Source: an uncultured Pseudoteredinibacter sp. | GTDB taxonomy: Bacteria > Pseudomonadota > Gammaproteobacteria > Pseudomonadales > Cellvibrionaceae | DNA length: 64,000 nt | Assembly (NCBI RefSeq): GCF_947500695.1 | Contig: NZ_CANMSS010000006.1 | Coordinates: 124,001-188,000 of the forward strand | Direction: 5' to 3' | In this document: one piece after another, positions 1 to 9,700 of the stretch | Layout: every line of letters begins with the position of its first letter | Numbering within the stretch: the stretch's first letter is position 1 | Position numbers and translations under genes: made by a program | Notes under the pieces: generated by a model | The model's database searches: none | The model's input: only the letters and a program-made list of their open reading frames with translations | What the model was told of the DNA's origin: nothing

Positions 1-432
1 CTTCCAATAAGGTGCCGATGCAGCCACTAAAGTGATCGAGCTTAGTTTCCTTGCCGATGGCGCTAGGCCAAGCAACTGCCCACCGATGCTGTGGCCGATA
101 AAGTGGACCGTACGACCATGAGTTAAAGCTTCTTGTATGACAGCTTCGATATCCAAAATACCCCAATGTTCAGTACTCACACTGGCGCTTGGCGATTCGC
201 TTTGCTCACCTGTTCCACGGTAATCAAAACTCAAACATTCATAGCCCTGCTCACAAAGATACTCTGCGAAGCGTCGATAGAAATTATGGGACACCCCCAG
301 GGCACTGCCGATTATTACCATCGCTTTCACAGGTTCAGAGCTCTTTGACTGGTAGTGACGATATGCAAGTGGATAGCCATCTTTACAATGCGCAACCTTA
401 TCCACGTAATGTGTGCTGCTTTGCTCAACCAT
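1..432 (-). CDS. Alpha/beta-fold hydrolase, C-terminus beyond window edge
   Basis: The minus strand is open from an ATG at 432 to the window edge, giving 144 residues in frame. An oxyanion-loop region lies near residues 40-50. YRGTG follows Asp70 at 71-75. The nucleophile elbow GHSIGG places the presumed catalytic serine at residue 115. The acid and histidine of the triad would lie in the missing C-terminal part. The arrangement resembles COG4757-type predicted alpha/beta hydrolases; the substrate is unknown. The gene sits downstream of the thiolase on the same strand but a strong terminator hairpin (488-514) separates them, so it probably has its own transcription start. Confidence 0.75.
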   Translation of the reverse strand, partial: MVEQSSTHYVDKVAHCKDGYPLAYRHYQSKSSEPVKAMVIIGSALGVSHNFYRRFAEYLCEQGYECLSFDYRGTGEQSESPSASVSTEHWGILDIEAVIQEALTHGRTVHFIGHSIGGQLLGLAPSARKLSSITLVAASAPYWK

Positions 433-487
433 TATTGTTATCTCATTGCTTTTGTTTTGCTTTTTTTAGTTGCGACAAATTTCAGCC

Positions 488-514
488 AAAAAAAAGGCGA
501 CACTATTGTCGCCT
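488..514 (-). terminator. Rho-independent terminator of the thiolase gene
   Basis: An 8-bp perfect stem (AGGCGACA / TGTCGCCT, 495-502 and 507-514) with a 4-nt loop is followed on the minus strand by a run of eight T residues (495-488). It lies about 40 bp past the thiolase stop codon, the expected place for an intrinsic terminator. Confidence 0.85.
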
Positions 515-553
515 CCTTTTGGGTCGCCTTTTTGATCGTCGTAAGACTAAATC

Positions 554-1732
554 TTACAAACGCTCAATGGCAATCGCAGTTGCTTCGCCACCACCGATAC
601 ACAAGCTAGCAACGCCCTTGCTCTTACCGTAGGTTTCCAAAGCCGCCAATAGCGTAACCACGATGCGAGCACCCGAGGTACCTAGTGGGTGACCTAGAGC
701 AGTGGCACCACCGTGAACATTCACTTTACCGTGATCTAGATCTAGCTCTTTCATAGCCGCCATAGCAACTACAGCAAAAGCTTCGTTAATTTCAAACAAA
801 TCAACATCGTCCTTCGACCAGCCGGCTTTCTCTAGCAACTTCTTCATAGCGCCAACAGGAGCTGTGGTAAACCACTCTGGCTCATGGGCATTTTGAGTGT
901 GCGCGCGAATAGCGGCTAATGGCTTTAAGCCACGCTTTTCGGCTTCTGATTGACGCATAAGAACCAAAGCGGCCGCACCATCAGAAATAGAGCTGGCGTT
1001 AGCGGCTGTTACGGTGCCGTCTTTTGCGAAAGCCGGACGCAGAGTTGGGATCTTCTCCGGCTTGGCATTGCCTGGCTGCTCATCGATTTCAACAACGCTT
1101 TCGCTGCGACGAGTTTTAACAGTAACCGGAGTAATCTCACGGCTAAACTTACCTTCGGCAATCGCGGCATTCGCACGACGTAAAGATTCGATCGCGTAAG
1201 CGTCTTGCTCTTCACGGCTAAAGGTATATTTGCCGGCACAGGCTTCAGCAAATTCACCCATCAAGTTGCCCTGATAAGCATCACGCAAACCATCAAGGAA
1301 CATATGGTCCTTAACTTCGCCATCACCTAAGCGATAACCAGAACGCGCTTGAGGCAAAATGTATGGCGCATTACTCATGCTTTCCATACCGCCTGCGACT
1401 ACGATATCGGCATCACCTAAAGCGATCGCATCGTGGGCCATCATTAGGGTTTTCATACCTGAGCCACACACCTTGTTTACGGTGGTACATGGCACATGAT
1501 TAGGAACGCCAGCACCTAAAGAGGCTTGACGTGCAGGCGCCTGGCCCAAACCGGCTGGCAGTACACAGCCCATTAATACTTCACTAACATCACCCGCTTC
1601 CACTTTAGCGTCTGCTAAAGCACCGGCAATGGCTTTGGCACCTAGTTCTGGAGCACTCATAGCGCTGAGAGAACCCTGCATGCCACCCATTGGGGTGCGT
1701 GACATACCTACAATTACAACTGGATCTGACAT
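554..1732 (-). CDS. Acetyl-CoA C-acetyltransferase (thiolase family)
   Basis: This 392-residue protein has the full thiolase pattern. Nucleophilic Cys89 is in the VCGSGMK context, NEAF and GHPLGTSGAR (catalytic His) are in the C-terminal half, and the second cysteine is in CIGGGEA near the end. The length fits biosynthetic/degradative thiolase II. The start at 1732 (MSDPVV...) is preferred over an upstream in-frame start at 1795 because it is preceded by a GGAG ribosome-binding site about 6 nt away and matches the family N-terminus. It should interconvert acetoacetyl-CoA and two acetyl-CoA, or cleave 3-ketoacyl-CoA. An 18-bp LiuR-type palindrome lies about 210 bp upstream, which would fit a role in branched-chain amino-acid or ketone catabolism. 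Transcription ends at the hairpin at 488-514. Confidence 0.93.
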   Translation of the reverse strand: MSDPVVIVGMSRTPMGGMQGSLSAMSAPELGAKAIAGALADAKVEAGDVSEVLMGCVLPAGLGQAPARQASLGAGVPNHVPCTTVNKVCGSGMKTLMMAHDAIALGDADIVVAGGMESMSNAPYILPQARSGYRLGDGEVKDHMFLDGLRDAYQGNLMGEFAEACAGKYTFSREEQDAYAIESLRRANAAIAEGKFSREITPVTVKTRRSESVVEIDEQPGNAKPEKIPTLRPAFAKDGTVTAANASSISDGAAALVLMRQSEAEKRGLKPLAAIRAHTQNAHEPEWFTTAPVGAMKKLLEKAGWSKDDVDLFEINEAFAVVAMAAMKELDLDHGKVNVHGGATALGHPLGTSGARIVVTLLAALETYGKSKGVASLCIGGGEATAIAIERL

Positions 1733-2232
1733 TATTGACTCCAACTCTGTTAAGCATTGCCCCGAGTGTCTATTTTTCAGGCAATGTCGATGCATCCTAG
1801 GTGCTGGCTATGATTTCTGATTGTTAATGCCGGCTACCTAGGCTGACAGAATGGCCGCATAAGGGCCCCTAATCCGTACTAGGGTTGGCAAGGCAGCGAC
1901 GTCATTTTCTCAATAAAGAACTATACGTGACTGGCCAAACCTGCTTTACGTTAACGTAAAGGAGCTCGGATTATAGCGAAGCCTAGGCCCATGCACTACC
2001 GCCCAAGATGACATCCGGACCAATAAAGGGCATAAATAGGCTACTTTTCAGGCAATTATGGTGGTAATAAAGCTGTAATTTCACCTACTTAGGTAGCAAT
2101 GCTAGACTCTAGCTCAAACACTGCCTGTGGCCGAAATTGCCCCCTTAACAGACTTAGTTCGTCTAATAAGCATACGGTAAGCCCATAGGCGCCATTAGAT
2201 TTACTAGCCATTTATTTATATAGGGACCCAAT
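1733..2232. other. Divergent intergenic region, thiolase / lemA-like gene
   Basis: This is a 500-bp non-coding stretch between two divergent genes. I find no convincing ORF. It contains the perfect palindrome at 1944-1961 described separately and should carry both promoters. I could not fix -35/-10 pairs with confidence. Confidence 0.5.
1944..1961. promoter_or_regulatory. Perfect 18-bp palindrome, candidate LiuR-type operator
   Basis: CTTTACGTTAACGTAAAG is a perfect inverted repeat. From memory, the TTTACGTTAACGTAAA core matches the proteobacterial consensus for LiuR, the MerR-family regulator of branched-chain amino-acid and fatty-acid catabolic genes. It lies upstream of a thiolase gene, a plausible LiuR target, though 212 bp from the start codon. 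The divergent LemA-like gene is the other possible target. Confidence 0.55.
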
Positions 2233-2829
2233 ATGGATATCTCAACCATCATCTTTTTAGTTGTTATTGCCGGCCTAATTTTTTATGTAATTGGCTTCTA
2301 TAACAATCTTGTTAGCTATAAAAATCGCTATGAGAACGGCTTTTCTCAAATCGAAGTTCAACTCAAACGCCGCTATGACCTAATCCCCAATCTAGTGGAA
2401 ACCGCCAAGGCTTATATGAAGCACGAAAGCGAAACCCTAGAAGCGGTCATCAAAGCCCGTAACGAAGCTATGGGTGGCTTGCAGGCTGCATCGGCCAACC
2501 CAGGTGATCTAGCTGCTATGGGCAACCTAGCAGGCGCCGAAGGCGCACTGAGTGGCGCACTGGGCAAATTAAGTGTTGTGATGGAAGCCTACCCAGACCT
2601 AAAAGCTAATGAGAATATGATGCAGGTTTCTGAAGAGCTAACCAGCACCGAAAACAAAGTGGCCTTTGCTCGCCAAGCCTTTAACGATGCGGTAACCACT
2701 TACAATACCTATAAGCAAACCTTTCCACCGGTATTGTTGGCGGCCACTTTTGGTCACGGCCCAGATGCCAGCTTATTAGAATTTGAAGACAGCGCTGAAA
2801 TTCAAGCAGCCCCGAAGGTTTCATTTTAA
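2233..2829 (+). CDS. LemA family protein
   Basis: The 198-residue protein starts with a single N-terminal membrane segment (about residues 5-22). The characteristic LemA region follows: YKNRYENGFSQIEVQLKRRYDLIPNLVE, here about residues 30-57, and then long helices with FNDAVTTYNT near the C-terminus. LemA proteins are membrane-anchored helical proteins of uncertain function, often paired with a membrane M48 protease. That is the case here, with the protease gene 92 bp downstream. The start follows GGGA about 7 nt upstream. Assignment is firm; function is not. Confidence 0.93.
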   Translation: MDISTIIFLVVIAGLIFYVIGFYNNLVSYKNRYENGFSQIEVQLKRRYDLIPNLVETAKAYMKHESETLEAVIKARNEAMGGLQAASANPGDLAAMGNLAGAEGALSGALGKLSVVMEAYPDLKANENMMQVSEELTSTENKVAFARQAFNDAVTTYNTYKQTFPPVLLAATFGHGPDASLLEFEDSAEIQAAPKVSF

Positions 2830-2857
2830 GGGCTTCTTTCTAAAAGCACTTCTTTTG

Positions 2858-2879
2858 CTAGGCCGTTATCGCGGCCTAG
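2858..2879. other. Stem-loop between the LemA and M48 genes
   Basis: A perfect 8-bp inverted repeat (CTAGGCCG / CGGCCTAG) with a 6-nt loop lies in the 92-bp gap between two co-directional genes. No strong T-run follows, so it is more likely an mRNA processing or stability element than a full terminator. Confidence 0.5.
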
Positions 2880-2921
2880 ACATACCCCCTCTTTCTTTCA
2901 CCAGAGAAAAGCATACGAGCA

Positions 2922-4907
2922 ATGAACTTTTTTGAACATCAAGATCGCGCCCGTCGCAACACCAAGAAGCTGGTGTTTTTACTGCTTTTAGCAGTATTAA
3001 GCCTGATCGCCATTACCATCGTAATGGTGCTATTTCTGCTGAACTACGGTCAGTTACAAGGTGAAGAAAGCATTGTTCAACATATGCTAAATACCGCTGA
3101 TGTCGAGCTGATGATTAGTATTGCACTAGGCGTTTTAGCGGTGGTGAGTTTAGGCAGCCTTTATAAACTCAGCCAACTCAGCTCTGGTGGCAAGGTAGTC
3201 GCCGAGGCCATGGGCGGGCGCTTGCTCAATATTCAAACCCGCGATGCCGATGAGCGTAGAGTTTTGAATGTTGTTGAAGAAATGGCACTCGCTGGCGGCA
3301 CTGCCGTACCCCCAGTGTATTTAATTGAAGATGACAGCATCAATGCCTTTGCCGCTGGCTATAAAGGGCAAGATGCGGTTATTGGCATTACTCGTGGCTG
3401 CATTAAATTATTAAACCGCGAAGAGCTACAAGGCGTAATCGCACACGAGTTCAGCCATATCTTACACGGTGATATGCGCTTAAATATTCGCTTAGTCGGC
3501 ATATTGCATGGCATTTTATTGCTCGGTATTGCCGGTTATTATCTTATGCGCAGCGCCGCTTTTAGCGGTGGCGATCGACGCAATAATGGCATGCCTTTGT
3601 TAGCACTCGGCTTGGGCTTAATGGTTATTGGCTACTCAGGTACTTTTTTTGGTAACTTAATTAAGTCAGCGGTTAGCCGTCAGCGCGAATACCTTGCTGA
3701 TTCCTCTGCAGTGCAGTATACCCGTAACCCTTTTGGTATCTCAGGCGCGTTGAAAAAAATTGCCGCGCATAGCCAAGGCTCCATGCTGCAAAATGAACAC
3801 GCACCTGAATTTAGCCATATGTTTTTTGGCCAAGGCGTAAAGATGGCCTTTGGCAGCATGATGGCGACCCACCCACCCTTAGAAGAGCGCATCCGCCGTA
3901 TTGAGCCCAATTGGGATGGCAGTTTACCCAAATTAAATTACGGCTACGGTAGCCAGCAAGAAGACGATTCCAGTAGCGATCGCGAAGATAAGCGCAAGGC
4001 CATGCTTGGCGCCGCCGTAGCGGTTGGCGCAGCGATTAACGAACAAGGCCGAGCAAGCGCTCAGGCTGCTCAAAGCAAAACGCAAGAGAGTAGCAGTCAA
4101 CAAGCCAGCGCTATGGATTGCATCGGTGTGCTTTCAGAAGAGCATGTTGAAGCGGCTCAAACTACCCTAGCAGAAATTCCGGATTCTATTCGCGAAGCGG
4201 CTCATGAGCCTTTTTCGGCGCGCGCTTTGGTTTACGGTTTATTGTTAGACGCCGATGAGCAGGTACAGGCGGCGCAGTTAAAGCAGTTAAAAGAGAAGGC
4301 TCACCCAGCTAGCTTTAAAGCCTTAGAGAAAATTCTAACGGAGCTGCCAAGACTTGATCGCAAATTACACCTACCGATTCTTGACCTGTGTTTGCCAGCG
4401 CTAAAGCAGCAATCACCACAGCAGTATCAAATCTTTAAGCGCAATATGATTATCTTGATTCGCGCCGATAAGCATGTGGATATTTTTGAATGGGCCTTAT
4501 ATCGCATTGTTTGTCATGGTTTGGAGCCACAGCGTGATATTTTAAGCCGCTATAAACTCAAGCAAACCCAAGCTGCCAGCCAACTACTGATAAGCGTTAT
4601 GGCACGCGCTGGCCATGAAGACGAAAACGAAGCGCTGCGCGCCTATGCCGCCGCCGCTAAAGAGCTCGATATCGCCGCAGTTGGCCTATTGCCAGAAAGC
4701 CAGATTAATCTACAAATGCTGGATAAAGCGCTAGAGCAGCTAAACCTCTTACGTCCACTGGATAAACCACGCCTACTAAAAGCCATGGCTGCCAGTATTA
4801 ATCATGACGGTGAAGTCACTGCCACTGAAGCCGAACTATTCCGTGCCATTGCCGACAGTTTAGATTGCCCTATCCCGCCACTATTACAAGGACAGAAGCT
4901 GGTTTAA
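2922..4907 (+). CDS. M48 family membrane metallopeptidase with C-terminal extension
   Basis: The protein has 661 residues. Two transmembrane segments lie at about 17-42 and 62-83. The zinc motif HEFSH (His175, Glu176, His179) follows, then two more hydrophobic segments around 190-245. A downstream REYLAD motif supplies the third zinc ligand (Glu), as in HtpX-type peptidases. The catalytic part ends near residue 340. The remaining 320 residues are a soluble, alpha-helical, Ala/Gln-rich extension whose last part resembles a TerB-like helical domain. Such long M48 proteins pair with LemA in many proteobacteria. The active site should face the cytoplasm. A role in membrane-protein quality control is inferred from family and partner. 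Confidence 0.9.
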   Translation: MNFFEHQDRARRNTKKLVFLLLLAVLSLIAITIVMVLFLLNYGQLQGEESIVQHMLNTADVELMISIALGVLAVVSLGSLYKLSQLSSGGKVVAEAMGGRLLNIQTRDADERRVLNVVEEMALAGGTAVPPVYLIEDDSINAFAAGYKGQDAVIGITRGCIKLLNREELQGVIAHEFSHILHGDMRLNIRLVGILHGILLLGIAGYYLMRSAAFSGGDRRNNGMPLLALGLGLMVIGYSGTFFGNLIKSAVSRQREYLADSSAVQYTRNPFGISGALKKIAAHSQGSMLQNEHAPEFSHMFFGQGVKMAFGSMMATHPPLEERIRRIEPNWDGSLPKLNYGYGSQQEDDSSSDREDKRKAMLGAAVAVGAAINEQGRASAQAAQSKTQESSSQQASAMDCIGVLSEEHVEAAQTTLAEIPDSIREAAHEPFSARALVYGLLLDADEQVQAAQLKQLKEKAHPASFKALEKILTELPRLDRKLHLPILDLCLPALKQQSPQQYQIFKRNMIILIRADKHVDIFEWALYRIVCHGLEPQRDILSRYKLKQTQAASQLLISVMARAGHEDENEALRAYAAAAKELDIAAVGLLPESQINLQMLDKALEQLNLLRPLDKPRLLKAMAASINHDGEVTATEAELFRAIADSLDCPIPPLLQGQKLV

Positions 4908-4980
4908 AACTATTTACTCAGACCGGTAGCTTAAGGCGATATTGCAGAGCAAAAGCTAAAACAATAATAAGGAACAGCGC

Positions 4981-6462
4981 GTGAAAAACTATATTTTATC
5001 CATAGACCAAGGCACGACATCGTCTCGTGCCATTGTGTTTAGTAGCCAAGGCGAGGCTATCGCCACCGGCCAAGAAGAGTTCACTCAACACTACCCCAAT
5101 AACGGTTGGGTCGAGCACAATGCCGATGATATTTGGCAAAGCACCTTACGCAGCTGTCATGCGGCCATCAAAAATGCAGGCATTAGCAGCGATGAGATTT
5201 TAGGGATTGGCATCACCAATCAGCGCGAAACCACGATCATTTGGGATCGCGCTACTGGCGAGCCCATTGCCAACGCCATCGTTTGGCAAGATCGTCGTAC
5301 CAGTGATTATTGCCAACAGCTTCGCAGCCAAGGCCATGAGCAAAGCATCCAAGAAAAAACCGGCTTATTGTTAGACCCTTATTTTTCGGCCAGTAAAATT
5401 CGCTGGCTGCTAGACAGTATTCCTGGCGCACGATCCAAAGCCGAAGCCGGCGAGCTGGCCTTTGGTACAGTCGATAGTTTTTTATTGTGGAAGCTGAGCA
5501 ATGGTAAAGAGCATTCCACCGATGCGACCAATGCTTCGCGCACTATGCTGTTTAATATTCATGAACAATGCTGGGATGAAGAGCTATTAACACTGTTTGA
5601 CATCCCCCCTAGCCTATTACCCAAAGTGAAAGATTGCGCCGCCGATTATGGCCACAGCGCCAGCGAATTGTTTGGGCAAGAACTACCGATCCTAGGTATT
5701 GCTGGCGATCAACAAGCCGCCTTAATTGGCCAGGCCTGTTTTGAACCTGGCATGGCCAAAAGCACCTACGGCACTGGCTGTTTTTTTATGCTCAACACTG
5801 GCGAGCAGGCTTTGAATTCCAACAACCGGCTATTAACAACAGTAGCGTATCGCTTACAAGGCAAAACCCATTACGCCTTGGAAGGCAGTATTTTTATTGC
5901 CGGTGCCGCCATTCAGTGGCTACGTGACGGCCTGCACTTAATTAGTGATGCCGCCGAAACCGAAGCCCTAGCCAAACAAACTGATAGCGACCACGGCGTG
6001 TATTTAGTGCCTGCTTTTACCGGCCTAGGTGCGCCCTATTGGGACCCAGAAGCACGCGGTGCCTTATTTGGTTTAACACGCGACACCGGCATTAAAGAGC
6101 TGGTCACCGCCGGCTTAGAATCGGTGTGCTACCAAACCAAAGATTTACAAAAGGCTATGGAAGCCGATGGCCAAAGGCCGGTTAATATTCGCGTGGATGG
6201 CGGCATGACCAAAAACAATTGGGTGCTGCAAAAGTTGGCGGATATCTTGGGCGCAACCATCGATCGTCCAAGCTGTGTTGAAACCACCGCCCTAGGTGCC
6301 GCCTACCTTGTCGCCCTGCAAGCCGGCGTTTTGGAATCTAGCGAAAGCATCGCTAATTTATGGCAGCTTGATAAGCGCTTTGAAGCTCAGCTTAGCAAGC
6401 ACGAGCGCGATCGCCGCTATCAAGGCTGGCAAGATGCCGTAAGCCGCGTTCGCAGCCAGTAA
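4981..6462 (+). CDS. glpK: Glycerol kinase
   Basis: This 493-residue FGGY kinase catalyses ATP-dependent glycerol phosphorylation to sn-glycerol 3-phosphate. Visible signatures are the N-terminal phosphate-binding [23 protein letters not shown], the WQDRRT substrate region, [10 protein letters not shown], and a C-terminal VDGGMTKN motif. The length matches the E. coli enzyme (about 500). The start is GTG at 4981 after AAGGAA about 8 nt upstream. No glycerol facilitator, glpD or GlpR is visible nearby, so the usual operon partners are absent from this locus. Confidence 0.96.
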   Translation: MKNYILSIDQGTTSSRAIVFSSQGEAIATGQEEFTQHYPNNGWVEHNADDIWQSTLRSCHAAIKNAGISSDEILGIGITNQRETTIIWDRATGEPIANAIVWQDRRTSDYCQQLRSQGHEQSIQEKTGLLLDPYFSASKIRWLLDSIPGARSKAEAGELAFGTVDSFLLWKLSNGKEHSTDATNASRTMLFNIHEQCWDEELLTLFDIPPSLLPKVKDCAADYGHSASELFGQELPILGIAGDQQAALIGQACFEPGMAKSTYGTGCFFMLNTGEQALNSNNRLLTTVAYRLQGKTHYALEGSIFIAGAAIQWLRDGLHLISDAAETEALAKQTDSDHGVYLVPAFTGLGAPYWDPEARGALFGLTRDTGIKELVTAGLESVCYQTKDLQKAMEADGQRPVNIRVDGGMTKNNWVLQKLADILGATIDRPSCVETTALGAAYLVALQAGVLESSESIANLWQLDKRFEAQLSKHERDRRYQGWQDAVSRVRSQ

Positions 6463-6507
6463 TCCCAAAATTCGATCCAGATCAAAAGTGCGCTTTCAAT
6501 TGCGTTT

Positions 6508-7551
6508 TCAATAAAGAGAGCGCATATCCTTTTTAATCACCCCCGCTACTACAACTTCTGTTAGCTTCGCTTTTAAACCAGTACCACTGATATGCTCATT
6601 AAAGGCTTTTGCAAAGCTTCGCAGCTGTGGTTTAGGCATACCCTCGCTGCATGATTTTGCCTTAAGCGTTTTGAGGTCTGCGCTATAAACCCATTCATAT
6701 GTACAATGCCTGAGTAATAAACCAAGCTTCGCGGGCTTAGAGTTCACACTACTGTTTTTCAATAAACTAGGCGCGGTAGAAATTTCAGCTTCTGCACTAA
6801 CTCTCAACAAGCGATCGCAGCCGGGAATAATAATCAGCAGTTGCATTTGGGGATTACTCAATACATTACGCAAACTGACCGCCACCTTATTGCCCGGCCG
6901 TTCGGGAACAAATAAGGTATTATCATCCAAACGTTGAATAAAGCCGGGTTTATCACCACGAGGCGACAGCTCTAGCTTACCCTGAGCGGAAGACGTTTTT
7001 AACAGTGCATAGCTAGCTTTTCCTAGGCTTTCACTAATCGAAGGTTCCTGCTCTTTAGCTGCAGAACATGGAGCAACCTCGGCTAGCTGCGACCAAAGCT
7101 CGGCCCTTGCCGCCGCCCTTGCACAATGCAAATAAAGATAATCGATATCCAATACATAGCGGCCACCCTGCTTTCGGGCACCCCCATTAATTCGCAGGCC
7201 ATGGCCAACACCTGCGATTAAAAAATAAAGACTCAGTCGTAGCGGCTTGCCAGAAAGCCCATAACTTTCATCGAGTGTGATGGCAATTTGCTTATTGCCC
7301 AGCAGCTCTAACTTATTGGCTGAAATAATATTTATGCCCTTATCATTACCCCCGAGGGCTGTTTCACTTGTTTGATTATCTTTTGGTGAATAAGCCAGTG
7401 CCAGTAAACTGCTGTGTTCAATAATTTCTAAACTTACGGCATCCAACTCGGTTTTTATTCGTTTTTCCATCACGGATGGATAATTTGGAATAATTTTTCT
7501 AAGCTGGGCTTCACTATTTATGGCATCTTGTTCAAACATGAGCAACCTCAA
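6508..7551 (-). CDS. Pyridoxamine 5'-phosphate oxidase-like FMN-binding protein, two-part
   Basis: The C-terminal half (about residues 175-347) carries the MSMEG_1061-type split-barrel signature: LELSPRGDKPGF, then LDDNTLFVPERPGNK, LRNVLSNPQMQLLIIIPG and LRVSAEAEI. The N-terminal half (about 45-155) looks like a diverged second copy. Its end, YLYLHCARAAARAELW, corresponds to the usual C-terminal flavin-site segment of this family. The protein is therefore best read as a tandem or permuted PPOX-type flavoprotein of 347 residues, versus about 200 for single-domain members. No specific substrate can be named. It is convergent with glpK and divergent from the AraC-type gene at 7698. Confidence 0.65.
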   Translation of the reverse strand: MRLLMFEQDAINSEAQLRKIIPNYPSVMEKRIKTELDAVSLEIIEHSSLLALAYSPKDNQTSETALGGNDKGINIISANKLELLGNKQIAITLDESYGLSGKPLRLSLYFLIAGVGHGLRINGGARKQGGRYVLDIDYLYLHCARAAARAELWSQLAEVAPCSAAKEQEPSISESLGKASYALLKTSSAQGKLELSPRGDKPGFIQRLDDNTLFVPERPGNKVAVSLRNVLSNPQMQLLIIIPGCDRLLRVSAEAEISTAPSLLKNSSVNSKPAKLGLLLRHCTYEWVYSADLKTLKAKSCSEGMPKPQLRSFAKAFNEHISGTGLKAKLTEVVVAGVIKKDMRSLY

Positions 7552-7697
7552 CTGACAGTCATCGCTAACGTAAATTTTTTTGCTTTTCTTGGATAAACGA
7601 AGAGTAAGCTCCAGGCCCTTAAGGCGCTATTGCGATTGGTTGCAGTACACTGGCATTTGGTGTCACCATTAGTCTTTAAGCTTTATGATGAACATTT

Positions 7698-8720
7698 ATG
7701 ACCTCAGCCAAGCATAAACCGAACCCTTGCATCACAGCCTCAGCCATTGCCGTGATTGATCTTGCCAATGAGTTAATACAGCGAGCCGGCCTAACGTCAG
7801 AGGAGTTAATAGAGCTTGGGCCAGAATTTATGGCGGTATACAAGCAGTGGCAGCAGCAAGATAGTATTCAAGAACAGCGGCTCGACGAGCAATTAATCAA
7901 ACAGCTGTGGCAGTGGGCCGAGAAAAATAGCGAACAAGCTGATCTTGGTCTTGCTATTGGCAGCAAGGTAAACCCAGCAGCCAAAGGTATTCTTGCCAAT
8001 TGGCTGGCCCAGTGTGAAAGCTTGGCCGATGCCTTTGAGGTTTTTAGCCAGCATATTCATTTACTCAACCCCAATGAGCTGTGGCAAAAAGAAAACACCG
8101 AGCATGGCATTAAGCTTAGCTGCCAGTTTTTAGATGCTGACTACCCCTCAATAGCCATAGACCGAAGCCTTGCCGCTATGATGGCCTGGGGCAGCTATTA
8201 CACAGGTACAGTTTTGAGGTTACAAAAGCTGTGCCTGCAACGGCCAAAACCTAGCAGCCAAAAAAGCTGTGAGGCTTACCACCGCGTATTTGGCTCCAAT
8301 ATTGTTTTTTCCCAGAGTGAAAATGCACTGTATCTTGATAAATCGACTTTTCAGCAGAAGATCCAAAGTGCCAACCCTTATCTTAAAACACTAATAGCCA
8401 AACAAGCTGAGCAACTCTCTGTCTCAAAAACAGAGCACAGCTGGAAGCAAGCGCTGCAAATCTTATTGCAAGGTGATCTACAAGAGTTCTGTCATATTGA
8501 GCGCGCTTGCCAAAAACTACAGCTCAGCCGCTCGTCTCTTTATCGTCGTTTAAAAGAAGAATCTTGCAGTTTTAGTGAGTTATTAGAAGAAGAACGTATA
8601 AGGCGCCTTCAGCAATTAAGCCAAAGCGAGCTTAGCCCAAGCGAAATAAGCAGCCTACTGGGCTTTAGCGACATCACTTCTTACTATCGCTTTAAGAGAA
8701 AACATTCCCCGAAAGAATGA
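7698..8720 (+). CDS. AraC-family transcriptional regulator
   Basis: The protein has 340 residues. An N-terminal arabinose_bd-type ligand domain (about 20-200) is of the OruR/ArgR-like class. A C-terminal AraC HTH pair is seen in LQLSRSSLYRRLKEE and in SPSEISSLLGFSDITSYYRFKRKH, the second with the typical family end. It is divergent from the PPOX-like gene across 146 bp, so that flavoprotein is a natural candidate target. The inducer is unknown. Confidence 0.88.
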   Translation: MTSAKHKPNPCITASAIAVIDLANELIQRAGLTSEELIELGPEFMAVYKQWQQQDSIQEQRLDEQLIKQLWQWAEKNSEQADLGLAIGSKVNPAAKGILANWLAQCESLADAFEVFSQHIHLLNPNELWQKENTEHGIKLSCQFLDADYPSIAIDRSLAAMMAWGSYYTGTVLRLQKLCLQRPKPSSQKSCEAYHRVFGSNIVFSQSENALYLDKSTFQQKIQSANPYLKTLIAKQAEQLSVSKTEHSWKQALQILLQGDLQEFCHIERACQKLQLSRSSLYRRLKEESCSFSELLEEERIRRLQQLSQSELSPSEISSLLGFSDITSYYRFKRKHSPKE

Positions 8721-8749
8721 TAAGCCTGCACCGCTAGCCTTGCAGGCAC

Positions 8750-8773
8750 AAAAAAGGGCGGTAAAAACCGCCC
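8750..8773 (-). terminator. Intrinsic terminator between convergent genes
   Basis: A 7-bp perfect stem GGGCGGT / ACCGCCC (8756-8762, 8767-8773) with an AAAA loop. On the minus strand it is followed by six T residues, so it best terminates the Yip1-family gene. Readthrough from the AraC gene on the plus strand would meet the same hairpin. Confidence 0.8.
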
Positions 8774-8798
8774 TCAAAATAACCATTTTTCACTGAGA

Positions 8799-9416
8799 TC
8801 AGTCAGCGTATACGGGGCCGACCCCCATACTCCACAAAATAACCGAACCCACTCGTACCATTACTAGCATCACTAGGCCCACGGTAACCACCGAAGAGGC
8901 GTACATAAAGGCGCGATCTTTATCGATATTCATCAAAATCGGAATACCTTCATAGACTAGGTAAACCGCATAGGCGCCTGCCAGAATGTGAACCACCGAG
9001 TAGATCACCGGATCTGGGTATAAGCCCACAATACCTGCTAAAAATACCGGGGTGGTAATATAAACCGCTAAAGCAGTGCCTTCATAGTGACGGCGATCAG
9101 CATCATCTGATACACCATATGTTTTCGACATCCAATTAATAAACTCGCCCAACACTAGAACCCCAGCGAGCATGGCGACATAGGTTAAAACACATAACCA
9201 GAGGGCGCTCTCGGTGGTAAGCTTAACGGCACTCCCATCGCCGATGCTCCAACCAACCTGAGTGACACCATAAAACATGGAAACACATGGAATAAGTGCC
9301 AGAATCGGCACGTGACTGAGAAATACCTGTGCAAATGAGTGACGTTCATTACGAATGGCTTTCCATTCGCTATCCGGGTGAAGCAGAATACCAAGAGTAT
9401 GTTCCAAAATGGCCAT
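8799..9416 (-). CDS. Yip1 family membrane protein
   Basis: The 205-residue protein begins MAILEHTLGILLHPDSEWKAIR, a typical bacterial Yip1 N-terminus (the W-x-x-I region). Four to five hydrophobic segments follow, including regions near residues 30-50, 75-95, 115-135 and 165-195. The start at 9416 is chosen over an upstream in-frame codon at 9521 because AAGGAG lies 6-7 nt before it. Bacterial Yip1-domain proteins are inner-membrane proteins without an agreed function. Confidence 0.85.
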   Translation of the reverse strand: MAILEHTLGILLHPDSEWKAIRNERHSFAQVFLSHVPILALIPCVSMFYGVTQVGWSIGDGSAVKLTTESALWLCVLTYVAMLAGVLVLGEFINWMSKTYGVSDDADRRHYEGTALAVYITTPVFLAGIVGLYPDPVIYSVVHILAGAYAVYLVYEGIPILMNIDKDRAFMYASSVVTVGLVMLVMVRVGSVILWSMGVGPVYAD

Positions 9417-9700
9417 ACAGCACTCCTTAATGTTTCTATTATTCTTGTAGGGCTCGATTAAGAGTATTAAAGACTTCGCGCCCAGACACAAATAGGGAAT
9501 TGAAATTAAAAACCAGCCCAATATTATCTTTAATTATTATGGGAATAGATTGCATGAATGCGCTATGGTTAATAAATGGGGGTTTTCGCTTGCACCCCAC
9601 CATGAAATTGGATTGAATAAAACTATTGAAATTAACCGTTAAGTCTTAGTGCTTCTGCGATAAAGAAGTCCAAAACTTGGGTCTAGCAAAGGGCAAAACC

